Notes: a model not told the origin generated them from the sequence alone. Numbered from the stretch's first letter, positions 1 through 5,086 are shown. The stretch: 5,086 nucleotides of DNA from Chitinophagaceae bacterium (GCA_016786525.1 JAEUVW010000269.1:1-5086), one strand, 5' to 3'. Numbers and translations: made by a program.

Positions 1-1706
1 ACCAGGGCAATCCCACCCCTGGAGGAGCGGATAAAGCTTGTTGTCGCAGCCGTGACGCCGGAAGGCAGGTTCAGGCTGGTAATGGGTACGGAGTTCAGGC
101 GCTGTGTCTGTATCGTGTTGGCACTGTAGCCCCAGCCCCAGACACCCGCATCGGTCTGCACCCACATCTGGGTGCCCTGGGCCGAAGAAGCGGCAGAGAT
201 CGCACTGGCGGCCACGCCGATAGGCCTGCCGCTGTACTCATACAGGGTCTTTGCAGCAGTAAGGTTGATGCCCGGCTCTGCTGAGCTGGCGGCCTCGCCC
301 CAGAAGGCTACGGCCGGTGCACCATTGATGACCAGGGTGGCGTGGTTGGAGGAAGCAAAGATATCGTTGGCTGAAGGCAGGGGGCAACCGATGGCCGGAG
401 CCGGTGGGCACACAAACTCTTCTGGGGTATTGATACAGTCAAAGGATTTACGGGTAGAGCTGGCGCTGGTACCATCTCCCATACTGCCGCGTACCTTATG
501 GCCGATGTAGCAGAATTTGCTGGAACCGGCCAGGAAGGCTGCCGTGGTGTGGCCGCCCATTTCAAAAAAGCCGATTGCGGCATTGTTATAGGTAAAGTTG
601 GGCGGTATCCGGGGCAGTGTGTAAACGGCGCTGTCCTTTGAAGGAGAAGCAAGGGTATCTCCGCCGATCATATCATAATCATTAGTACCCCACAGGTACA
701 ATGCCCCCGAAGAGGTCAAAGCTCCGACAGCGAAAGCATTTGCGGAAAATATATACGGGTTGTTGGAGCCGATCAGGACAATGTTGTCCAGGGTGCCGGT
801 ACCATCAGGGCCTTTTACAGCTACCCAGGAAGTAAAGGAAGTAGCAGCACCGCTGCCCTGGCCCATAACGGCCGAAGCATTGTTGCCTATACCATACATG
901 CGCTGGTCATTACCCAGGATAAACTCCGCTGCATTTTCACCGGAACGCGAATTGATATTGACATCTACCGCGGTAATGCCGGAGGGCATGGTCATCAGGC
1001 TTGCATAGGGCCTGTCTGTGGCTCCTGTGCCGTCCCCCAGGTAAGTGGCGTCTCCCCATACATATACCGTGTTGGAAGAAGTAAGCGCCATTAAGGCCCT
1101 GGATGAAAAGGAAAGCCGGGTGACACCGGTGAGCGGTGTTGCAACATCCGTAAGGACCTGATGCCAACCGGTGGTCGCATCCAAAGTGGTAGAACCATCC
1201 CCGTATATGCGTCCGGTACTGAAAACAGTATTCCCCCTCCTGATATATACTGCTCCTGAATTGGTGACAATTCCTAATCCCCCGTTAGCAGCCTCAATAA
1301 AATTAATGTCTGAGGTACGCACGCCAACAGGTAAAGGAATGGCTGTCAGCGCTACATTTCCCCCGGTAGCGGCGTCGATAGTCTTGTTGCTGTAACCCCA
1401 GCCGTAAAGGGTATCGGAGGTATGAAGGTACAGCTGGTGTTGTGCCGAATTGCCTACGCTGCCGGCTGCAACTGATATTGGTGTTCCGGCGTATCCCGTG
1501 AGTGTATTGGGCACATACACGTGGGCGCCCGGCGAGGTCGGGCTGGCACCATCACCCCAATACCGTACCGTATGGTTGTAATCAATGATCACAGAGCTGT
1601 GAAACGAGGACGCCATAGGCTTTTTGGCTGTAGACAGGTCCGGGCATTGGGCAAGTGCCGTTTTTGCTCCCGCAAACGGGAGTACAAAAAGTAAAACTTT
1701 TTTCAT
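1..1706 (-). CDS. Exported RCC1-like repeat protein, 3' end outside window
   Basis: The frame reads from ATG at 1706 to base 1 with no stop: 568 codons, so the gene is partial at its C-terminus. Residues 1-19 form a signal peptide (K2-K3, hydrophobic 4-13, then ALA before Q20), so the product is exported. The -1 residue before Cys21 is Gln, which argues against a lipoprotein. The mature part carries RCC1-type motifs: RYWGDG at 48-53, LYGWGYS at 100-106, VYVWGD at 214-219, LYLWGTND at 336-343 and VWGWGYS at 522-528, plus LGDGTGATDRP and GSMGDGTS loops. RCC1 repeats fold as beta-propeller blades. In Bacteroidota such secreted proteins often end in a type IX secretion or gliding-type C-terminal domain, which would lie outside this window. 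The part from Cys441 repeats the layout that begins at Cys21. No clear Shine-Dalgarno precedes the start. The biochemical role is unknown; an adhesive or surface scaffold role is inference. Confidence 0.88.
   Translation of the reverse strand, partial: MKKVLLFVLPFAGAKTALAQCPDLSTAKKPMASSFHSSVIIDYNHTVRYWGDGASPTSPGAHVYVPNTLTGYAGTPISVAAGSVGNSAQHQLYLHTSDTLYGWGYSNKTIDAATGGNVALTAIPLPVGVRTSDINFIEAANGGLGIVTNSGAVYIRRGNTVFSTGRIYGDGSTTLDATTGWHQVLTDVATPLTGVTRLSFSSRALMALTSSNTVYVWGDATYLGDGTGATDRPYASLMTMPSGITAVDVNINSRSGENAAEFILGNDQRMYGIGNNASAVMGQGSGAATSFTSWVAVKGPDGTGTLDNIVLIGSNNPYIFSANAFAVGALTSSGALYLWGTNDYDMIGGDTLASPSKDSAVYTLPRIPPNFTYNNAAIGFFEMGGHTTAAFLAGSSKFCYIGHKVRGSMGDGTSASSTRKSFDCINTPEEFVCPPAPAIGCPLPSANDIFASSNHATLVINGAPAVAFWGEAASSAEPGINLTAAKTLYEYSGRPIGVAASAISAASSAQGTQMWVQTDAGVWGWGYSANTIQTQRLNSVPITSLNLPSGVTAATTSFIRSSRGGIAL
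114..386 (-). repeat. Second copy of internal protein module (residues 441-531)
   Basis: This is the counterpart of the module beginning at residue 21: C441-P442, W469-G470, P478-G479, T487-L488, GRPIGVAA at 493-500 and VWGWGYSAN at 522-530. Offsets to the first copy stay at 419-422 residues. A cysteine-containing linker (FDCINTPEEFVCPPAP, about 423-438) sits just before it. Confidence 0.7.
1386..1646 (-). repeat. First copy of internal protein module (residues 21-107)
   Basis: This codes for the start of module A in the RCC1-like protein. Landmarks are C21-P22, W50-G51, P59-G60, T68-L69, GTPISVAA at 74-81 and LYGWGYSN at 100-107. Each has a counterpart about 420 residues later in module B. 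Similarity is clear at protein level but low at DNA level, so the duplication is old. Confidence 0.7.
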
Positions 1707-1745
1707 TGAGGTTTGTTTAAGATCATTTGGTCAATACACATCATC

Positions 1746-1760
1746 GGCACTTCAGGTGCC
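1746..1760. other. Short hairpin upstream of the RCC1-like gene
   Basis: GGCAC and GTGCC flank a TTCAG loop (5-bp stem). On the plus strand a short T run follows at 1767-1771. It lies about 40 bases upstream of the RCC1-like start, so on the minus strand it would fall in the leader or promoter region. It is too short to call a terminator with confidence. Confidence 0.2.
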
Positions 1761-1776
1761 CGGCTCTTTTTCAGGT

Positions 1777-1959
1777 TTACAGTCCGGTGGTCTTTAAAGG
1801 AGGTCGGCCGGGATGCAGGCCCTGTTCGCCTGGCAACATCTTCGATGCATGGTCTGAGCTTGTTTTATTGCAGCAAGGGGGCGCTGTTATTATCCCTTCA
1901 ATAATTTCAAGTCGCTTTTCTAATGGTATTTTTTGCAAGTCATTTAGTGCATACTTCAT
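1777..1959 (-). CDS. Small ORF with addiction-module antitoxin-like N-terminus, possibly truncated
   Basis: The frame gives 60 residues from ATG 1959, preceded by AAAGAGA as a weak ribosome site. An upstream in-frame ATG at 1983 would add 8 residues. The first half, MKYALNDLQKIPLEKRLEIIEGI, resembles the start of small antitoxins of the putative addiction-module type (the pattern 'KLPxEKRLxxIE' followed by a short helix). After about residue 26 the sequence turns into CCNKTSS and a Gly/Pro/Arg-rich tail that does not look like that family, so the ORF may be a fragment fused to unrelated sequence. No toxin gene lies next to it. The family match is by eye and the coding status is uncertain. Confidence 0.3.
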   Translation of the reverse strand: MKYALNDLQKIPLEKRLEIIEGIITAPPCCNKTSSDHASKMLPGEQGLHPGRPPLKTTGL

Positions 1960-1997
1960 ATGATATCTCTTTAAAGCAGTCAACTCCTGTGCCGCTA

Positions 1998-2168
1998 CTA
2001 ATCCATGACTGGATAAAATATTGCGTGATCGGGTGTGTATTTAAGTTTGTTCTTTTTGATTTTACCTGGCTTTCCGGACAGGGGAACCATGATTCGCCTT
2101 TCATTCTGTTTCTGGTCAGGATAGCATTGCTCTTTTCTGCGATAGGTATTATTTGAGCCGGCCTTCAT
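1998..2168 (-). CDS. Hypothetical small basic protein (56 aa)
   Basis: I do not recognise this protein. The frame starts at ATG 2168, which overlaps the stop of the preceding minus-strand ORF by one base (TAATG), and ends with TAG at 1998. GGAGGG lies about 10 bases upstream of the ATG, an unusually good ribosome site for this kind of genome. The product is lysine/arginine-rich and hydrophilic (for example SGKPGKIKKNKLKY at about 34-47), with no signal peptide or membrane segment. The coupling arrangement is the main argument for it; a chance ORF is quite possible. A promoter-like element on the opposite strand (2021-2049) lies inside it. Confidence 0.2.
   Translation of the reverse strand: MKAGSNNTYRRKEQCYPDQKQNERRIMVPLSGKPGKIKKNKLKYTPDHAIFYPVMD
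2021..2049 (+). promoter_or_regulatory. Promoter-like pair TTG-N18-TAAGTTTG, plus strand
   Basis: TTG at 2021-2023 and TAAGTTTG at 2042-2049 are 18 bases apart, which fits the TTG-N17-23-TAnnTTTG pattern described for Flavobacterium-type promoters. No supportable plus-strand gene follows within 500 bases, so it is either chance or the start of an untranslated or antisense transcript. Confidence 0.22.
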
Positions 2169-2455
2169 TAGGAGAGATCCCTCCGATGGGCTTTGGCAGC
2201 GATTGTCGTTTCATTGCGCACACTGCCAGGGAGGCGAACATTCAGGAAAAATAGGCATCGGAACTGCAAGCGTTTTTTTCTTGCCAAATGTTTGCTGGTA
2301 GCGGCTAAAGACAGCAGCTGATACATGATTGTAATTCTTTCAATGGCCCAGTCCGGATCTGTTGCCGGTTTCATTCTTTTGCCCCCAGGACGGTAGTTAT
2401 CAAGAGCAGGAGCGGTGGAGGATATCAGGGCAAGTACGCCACATTTTGACTTCAT
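2168..2455 (-). CDS. Hypothetical protein (95 aa)
   Basis: I do not recognise this protein. The frame opens at TTG 2506, but the first ATG is at 2455. That ATG is the better start because it leaves a leader of about 40 bases behind the TAACTTTG element at 2504-2511. The product begins MKSKCGVLALISSTAPALDNY and continues RPGGKRMKPATDPDWAIERI, then a basic stretch LARKKRLQFR. It has no membrane segment or known motif. Its stop overlaps the next minus-strand ORF by one base, suggesting a pair. It could equally be a chance frame in a non-coding stretch. Confidence 0.25.
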   Translation of the reverse strand: MKSKCGVLALISSTAPALDNYRPGGKRMKPATDPDWAIERITIMYQLLSLAATSKHLARKKRLQFRCLFFLNVRLPGSVRNETTIAAKAHRRDLS

Positions 2456-2503
2456 AATACAACTAAGCAGATAAGACTTTTTTATGTAGGAAAAGCAGAA
2501 ACG

Positions 2504-2511
2504 CAAAGTTA
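2504..2511 (-). promoter_or_regulatory. TAnnTTTG promoter-like element before the 95-aa ORF
   Basis: The minus strand reads TAACTTTG, which fits the Bacteroidota -7 consensus TAnnTTTG. No TTG or TTTG appears at the expected distance upstream, so only half of the promoter is seen. Position relative to ATG 2455 is sensible. Confidence 0.25.
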
Positions 2512-2581
2512 GTTCCGTGAAAAATCAGGGAAATCTCCTTGCTTCAGAAAGTCTTTTTCAAATCATTGTTTTTGTTTTTTA

Positions 2582-2599
2582 GATCATCATAAAATGATC
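2582..2599. repeat. Inverted repeat GATCAT-N6-ATGATC
   Basis: Perfect 6-bp arms lie around a CATAAA loop, just after a T-rich run. The size and symmetry suit a dimeric repressor site or a small hairpin. No gene start close by makes the role clear. Confidence 0.35.
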
Positions 2600-2788
2600 A
2601 ATACGGTGTTGCAGGGAAAAATTGCAGCAGGAAAAAAAACGGCTTCAATGCGCGTTATATTACTCCTGTGCATTATGAGATCGGGATGGGCAATCCAATC
2701 CCTGAGCGGATCCTGCAGCATTGGCTGTCAGCCGGGGAGCAAAAGTGCAAGGTGGGCAATTGCAGACTGATGAACAATGAGAAACATA

Positions 2789-2804
2789 CAGGATAGATAT
2801 CCTG
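2789..2804. repeat. 16-bp palindrome CAGGATA-GA-TATCCTG
   Basis: Perfect 7-bp arms flank a 2-base centre. It lies about 85 bases beyond the AraC-type stop codon. The 2-base centre is too tight for an RNA hairpin loop, so a protein-binding site fits better than a terminator. No T run follows on either strand. Confidence 0.4.
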
Positions 2805-2889
2805 AACAACAACAAGCTGGCAACAAGCTGTTTGACATTGGTAAATTCAAAGTTGATGCGCCATACAGGTACTGCTGCCGGGAGTCCGG

Positions 2890-3735
2890 TTATTCTTTGT
2901 ACTGGGAAGGGGAAAAACTGGTCTTTTTCCTGAAGAAGGTAGAAAACGAAGCCAGGGATTTAAAGCCGAGGTCAAAGCCAATTTCTTTAATTGTTTTGTC
3001 AGAGAACCGGAGCTGTTGTTTGGCGTCCTGCAAAACCCGTCGGTCAAGCATTTCGGAAGCACTGATGTTTAGGCTCTTTTTGCACAATATGTTCAAATAA
3101 TTGGGAGAGATGCACAGCCTTTCTGCATACCAGTATATCGTCTTCTGCATTTTATAATGCTCCTGGATCAATGACCAGAACTGCCTGACAACCTGGGGTA
3201 GTTTGACAAGCAATGAACGATCAATATGTTCCTCCGCTTCCTGCTTCATCATGGAGCTCAGGATATTCATCCGCATATGAATAATCGACTTCCAGTTCTT
3301 ATCGATTTGCAATAAGCGGAGGTCATGCTCAATAGCCTTCATTTCACGGCAAACGGATTGATGTATGTCTTCATTGAACTTAAACACCGGGTGAAGATTA
3401 TGCTTGATAAAGAAGAGTTCATTAATCCCTAAAAACTCTTCGAATACCTTTTTGCCAACAACGATCTGTTGCGCAATGGTTCCGGGCCCAGTCTCCCAGT
3501 GGTGGTGCTGTCCGGGGAACAGGAAGTGGAGCTGATGCCTGTTGATCGGATATTCATGATCGTCTATGAAATGTACCCCATTGCCTTCCGAAAACAATAC
3601 GATCAAAAAGTACGTGCATTTAATCGTTTTGCTGAAGCTGTCTTCTCCATTAAAGGTGCTGTAAATAATGTCCTGTTCATCCAATTTGGGTGTTGGTCTG
3701 GTATTGCTCATTGTTTTTCTCAAACGTAGGGACAT
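2890..3735 (-). CDS. AraC-family transcriptional regulator
   Basis: This is a 281-residue DNA-binding regulator with the two-part AraC plan. The N-terminal part (about 25-110) looks like a cupin-type sensing domain, with LHFLFPGQHHHWE at 69-81 matching the usual 'PgqxHxw' segment. A middle linker (about 110-180) follows. The C-terminal domain has two helix-turn-helix units: TIYWYAERLCISPNYLNILCKK (199-220) and TIKEIGFDLGFKSLASFSTFFRKK (248-271), then SFSPSQYK, the classic AraC signature. The conserved glycine after each second helix is replaced (N223 and S273 regions). The length is normal for the family. ATG 3735 gives the longest protein; ATG 3711 (M9) is an alternative and neither has a clear ribosome site. 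Phased direct repeats just upstream suggest it controls its own promoter. The ligand and other targets are unknown. Confidence 0.93.
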   Translation of the reverse strand: MSLRLRKTMSNTRPTPKLDEQDIIYSTFNGEDSFSKTIKCTYFLIVLFSEGNGVHFIDDHEYPINRHQLHFLFPGQHHHWETGPGTIAQQIVVGKKVFEEFLGINELFFIKHNLHPVFKFNEDIHQSVCREMKAIEHDLRLLQIDKNWKSIIHMRMNILSSMMKQEAEEHIDRSLLVKLPQVVRQFWSLIQEHYKMQKTIYWYAERLCISPNYLNILCKKSLNISASEMLDRRVLQDAKQQLRFSDKTIKEIGFDLGFKSLASFSTFFRKKTSFSPSQYKE

Positions 3736-3754
3736 TTTTCATGAATATGACCGG

Positions 3755-3823
3755 TGCAAACGGTCTTTAGTTTTGCAAATCATGCCATATGTTTTGCAAA
3801 TTATTACAAACTGTTTTGCAGAG
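3755..3823. promoter_or_regulatory. Phased TGCA(AA) direct repeats, probable AraC-type operator
   Basis: GTTTTGCAAAT occurs at 3770-3780 and again at 3791-3801, and GTTTTGCAGAG at 3813-3823. A shorter copy, TGCAAA, lies at 3755-3760. The TGCA cores start at 3755, 3774, 3795 and 3817, so spacings are 19, 21 and 22 bases, about two helical turns. AraC-family dimers bind direct half-sites with about 21-bp spacing. The array begins 20 bases upstream of the regulator's start codon, so it overlaps the likely promoter. Binding is inference. Confidence 0.55.
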
Positions 3824-4013
3824 GAATACTCCCGCTATTTTTAACAGGTTCCCAGTCGGAACATTCGATTCTGACAGGATTGTCAAGCCGGCATTTTAAA
3901 GTATGAAAGGGAAGGGGTACAGGGGTTTGCCTCCGCATTATAGTCCGGCAATTGTTACGGTATCAAAAGTCGGGATGAAGACAGAGACACTTGTGCAGCG
4001 GAAATAACGGCGG

Positions 4014-4028
4014 CATGCTTTTTGCATG
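4014..4028. repeat. Hairpin CATGC-TTTTT-GCATG before the HU-type gene
   Basis: Perfect 5-bp arms flank a five-T loop, 66 bases upstream of the HU-type start. It may lie in the leader or promoter of that gene. It is not a terminator because no T run follows the second arm. Confidence 0.3.
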
Positions 4029-4094
4029 AAAACCTATACCCGGACCCAAACGGGAGAACTGAGGAAGCGTAAATCCTTTTAGCAGTATTGCATT

Positions 4095-4379
4095 ATGAGA
4101 AAAACAGAACTTATATCTATCATTGCAGAGAAGACAAACCTCCCGAAAGCAAACGTTCTGGTCGTTCTTGAATCGCTTCTGTCAGAGATTGAAGATGCGA
4201 TAAAAAGAGGAGAGGATGTAAGTCTCAGGACATTCGGCACTTTTAGGGCGCAAAAACGCGCCGGAAAAAAAGCCCGGGATATTATGGGACCGAAGGGGGC
4301 GGCTGGTCCGGAACAGTATATGCCTAAGTTCGTTCCCTCAAAGGAATTTACCTGCGCTTTGAGATCCAGGCACAAGTAG
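4095..4379 (+). CDS. HU/IHF-family DNA-binding protein
   Basis: This is a 94-residue nucleoid-type protein that binds and bends DNA as a dimer. The N-terminal two-helix part (1-40, RKTELISIIAEKTNLPKANV onward) leads to RGEDVSLRTFGTFRAQKR (38-55), which contains the family's GTF core at G48-T49-F50. The DNA-embracing arm follows at about 56-76, then P77-K78-F79-V80-P81-S82-K83, the family's 'PxFxPxK' end. Length and spacing match HU exactly, but the arm is unusual. The position of the intercalating proline (63 in HU) is isoleucine, and the usual IxIP strand is A69-A70-G71-P72. ATG 4095 is the natural start; no strong ribosome site precedes it. The gene is monocistronic as far as can be seen, with a weak terminator behind it. 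Several HU paralogues per genome are normal in this phylum, so its specific role is unknown. Confidence 0.93.
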   Translation: MRKTELISIIAEKTNLPKANVLVVLESLLSEIEDAIKRGEDVSLRTFGTFRAQKRAGKKARDIMGPKGAAGPEQYMPKFVPSKEFTCALRSRHK

Positions 4380-4385
4380 GTGCAA

Positions 4386-4408
4386 CAGGCCGCAGCTGCC
4401 TGCTTTTC
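4386..4408 (+). terminator. Weak intrinsic terminator after the HU-type gene
   Basis: CAGGC (4386-4390) and GCCTG (4398-4402) form a 5-bp GC-rich stem with a 7-base loop, followed by CTTTTC. It starts 7 bases after the HU stop codon, which suits a terminator, but stem and T run are both short. Confidence 0.4.
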
Positions 4409-4626
4409 AAATTGCCTGCACTGCTTTTTGGGGAGGATGATCATTCAGTCTCAATCTTTTACTACATAAAGAGCTGTTGTCCTTGCCAGCCGGAAGCGAT
4501 CCTCAACCGGAAAATTACCGAAAGAACTGAATGCGTGTTCTGGTAAGCGGGAAATGCAAAATGTGATAATTTGAACAACAATATTCATGATTTATCGAAT
4601 AGATTTTACGAAGAAGTGATGATCCG

Positions 4627-4648
4627 GCCTGTTCATCAGGCTAATTTT
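4627..4648 (+). terminator. Hairpin GCCTG-TTCAT-CAGGC followed by TAATTTT
   Basis: A 5-bp stem with a 5-base loop is followed by a short T run (4645-4648). On the plus strand it resembles a weak terminator, about 245 bases beyond the HU-type gene. TAATTTTG at 4642-4649 also fits the TAnnTTTG promoter element, without an upstream TTG, so the site is ambiguous. Confidence 0.22.
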
Positions 4649-4774
4649 GCAGTTCACATTGGTAAGGTTGCACATAGGGCAAAAAGGGGCACAAAGCCTG
4701 ATTTACTCCTATATTGCTCAGGTGTTTTTTGAAAAAGTAGTTAAAGAATGCCGGTCGTTGATGATAAGTAAATA

Positions 4775-4960
4775 TCACTGTGCTTTTGCCGGTAATTCGT
4801 TCACCAATTCAGGGTAGAATACAGGATGGCAGGAGCGGGAATCCCCGGGTATACGGAAGATCACAATGTACAGGTCATCATACTGAAGCCATTGCTGCGC
4901 CACACATAGAGCAGTCGGGGTATTGGGGAGTGCTTTATTCAGAATACGCGAAGGAAGATC
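4775..4960 (-). pseudogene. Possible decayed coding remnant, same frame as the edge ORF
   Basis: After the TAA at 4961 the same frame stays open for 61 codons to TGA at 4775. The translation includes QQWLQYDDLYIVIFRIPGD (residues 22-40 of the stretch) and HPVFYPELVNELPAKAQ, which read like ordinary protein. There is no ATG in it; GTG 4903 would give 42 residues. One explanation is a gene interrupted by a nonsense change at 4961-4963. No family was recognised, so this is a tentative call. Confidence 0.15.
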
Positions 4961-5086
4961 TTATGCGGGAAGTATATGTTTCGATAAGAGCGCCCCTTTT
5001 TTAGCAAGCGGAATGCGCAACCCGAAGGACAGAATAGCATGCAGCAAGACTGTTCCATAAGTCTCAGGGACCGGAGCAATAAGTTT
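4961..5086 (-). CDS. Possible C-terminal end of a gene entering from the right
   Basis: The minus-strand frame is open from the window edge for 41 codons to TAA at 4961-4963, beginning KLIAPVPETYGTVLLHAILS and ending LLSKHILPA. I do not recognise it. It may be the tail of a gene whose start lies beyond base 5086, or a chance frame. The same frame continues open past the stop for another 61 codons. Confidence 0.18.
   Translation of the reverse strand, partial: KLIAPVPETYGTVLLHAILSFGLRIPLAKKGALLSKHILPA

Larger units (their letters stand above)
2456..2889. other. Gene-free stretch between the small ORFs and the AraC-type gene
   Basis: I see no gene here that I can support. It holds an AT-rich, T-rich segment (about 2545-2600), two inverted repeats (2582-2599 and 2789-2804) and a tandem CAACAAGCTG pair (2810-2819, 2821-2830). 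A 58-residue plus-strand frame (2594-2770) has a hydrophobic patch but nothing else in its favour. The right part is the 3' flank of the AraC-type gene. Confidence 0.5.
3736..4094. other. Divergent intergenic region between AraC-type and HU-type genes
   Basis: There is no gene here. The left part holds the phased TGCA repeats. The right part (3824-4094) should carry the HU promoter, but I find no full TTG-N17-23-TAnnTTTG match on the plus strand. A small hairpin, CATGC-TTTTT-GCATG, lies at 4014-4028. TAGTTTTG at 3768-3775 fits the -7 consensus on the plus strand but has no upstream partner and lies within the repeat array. Confidence 0.6.
4409..5086. other. Right-hand stretch with no confident gene
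   Basis: I see no recognisable protein or RNA gene. Features present are a hairpin at 4627-4641 followed by TAATTTT, and a minus-strand frame running in from the right edge (described separately). A plus-strand frame at 4780-5004 (74 residues) has no recognisable motif and overlaps that minus-strand frame. Confidence 0.45.

Noticed and set aside
172..1395. Several plus-strand and second minus-strand frames of 74-114 residues (172-510, 308-652, 760-1008, 937-1167, 1171-1395)
   Set aside because: They all lie inside the long minus-strand RCC1-like gene in other frames, and their products have no recognisable motif.
1713..2156. Plus-strand frames at 1713-1904, 1727-1963 and 1923-2156, the last with hydrophobic stretches
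   Set aside because: No start signal or family resemblance; they overlap each other and lie opposite the antitoxin-like frame, and the hydrophobicity follows from T-rich sequence.
2594..2770. 58-residue plus-strand frame with a signal-like hydrophobic patch
   Set aside because: The patch is internal, there is no ribosome site or promoter, and composition is unlike the confident genes.
2810..2830. Tandem CAACAAGCTG pair
   Set aside because: Only two short copies with one base between them; likely chance or slippage, not an array.
2777..3100. Plus-strand frame of 107 residues and a minus-strand frame at 2847-3062
   Set aside because: Both overlap the confident AraC-type gene over most of their length and show no motif.
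3721..3728. TACGTTTG (minus strand), fits TAnnTTTG
   Set aside because: It lies inside the AraC-type reading frame just before Met9 and has no TTG at the right distance; a transcript from it would be leaderless.
3469..3729. 86-residue plus-strand frame
   Set aside because: It is entirely antisense to the AraC-type gene's sensing domain.
4079..4444. 121-residue minus-strand frame
   Set aside because: It is the mirror of the HU-type gene, whose family match is unambiguous.
4780..5004. 74-residue plus-strand frame
   Set aside because: No recognisable motif, no ribosome site or promoter; the opposite strand reads at least as protein-like.
1..5086. CRISPR array, tRNA, rRNA or insertion-sequence ends
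   Set aside because: No regularly spaced long repeats, no cloverleaf-like segment and no transposase or matching terminal repeats were seen.

Overview
The window looks like chromosomal DNA of a Bacteroidota bacterium, most likely a Chitinophaga-like member of the Chitinophagaceae. This rests on three things: an exported RCC1-like repeat protein, an AraC-type regulator and an HU-family protein of the style common there; start codons with little or no Shine-Dalgarno sequence; and a few TAnnTTTG promoter-like elements. The assignment is by protein style, not by any marker gene. No RNA gene, CRISPR array, insertion sequence or phage gene was found.

Left third (1-1706, minus strand): one long gene enters at 1706 and is still open at base 1. 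It encodes at least 568 residues, with a signal peptide followed by RCC1-like (beta-propeller) repeats. Two large modules with the same layout start at Cys21 and Cys441. Its C-terminus lies outside the window.

Middle (1707-2889): a poorly conserved stretch. Three small minus-strand reading frames lie head to tail (2455-2168, 2168-1998, 1959-1777). The first two overlap by one base (TAATG), and a TAACTTTG promoter-like element precedes the first. The last begins like a small antitoxin of the addiction-module type but then diverges. All three are low-confidence. From 2456 to 2889 there is no gene I can support, only two clean inverted repeats.

Right-centre (2890-4379): a confident AraC-family regulator on the minus strand and a confident HU-family DNA-binding protein on the plus strand diverge from a 359-bp intergenic region. 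Next to the regulator start are four copies of a TGCA(AA) element spaced 19, 21 and 22 bp apart. That is the geometry of AraC-type direct-repeat operators, so autoregulation is likely. Whether the HU gene is also controlled is unknown.

Right end (4380-5086): a weak terminator follows the HU gene, then mostly anonymous sequence. A minus-strand frame enters from the right edge, stops at 4961, and then stays open for another 61 codons. This may be the tail of a gene or a decayed remnant.

The parts do not form an evident single pathway: an envelope or secreted protein, a sugar- or stress-type regulator, and a nucleoid protein. I see no convincing new multi-gene system. The best leads are the phased operator array, the duplicated RCC1 module, the altered HU arm and the small-ORF cluster.
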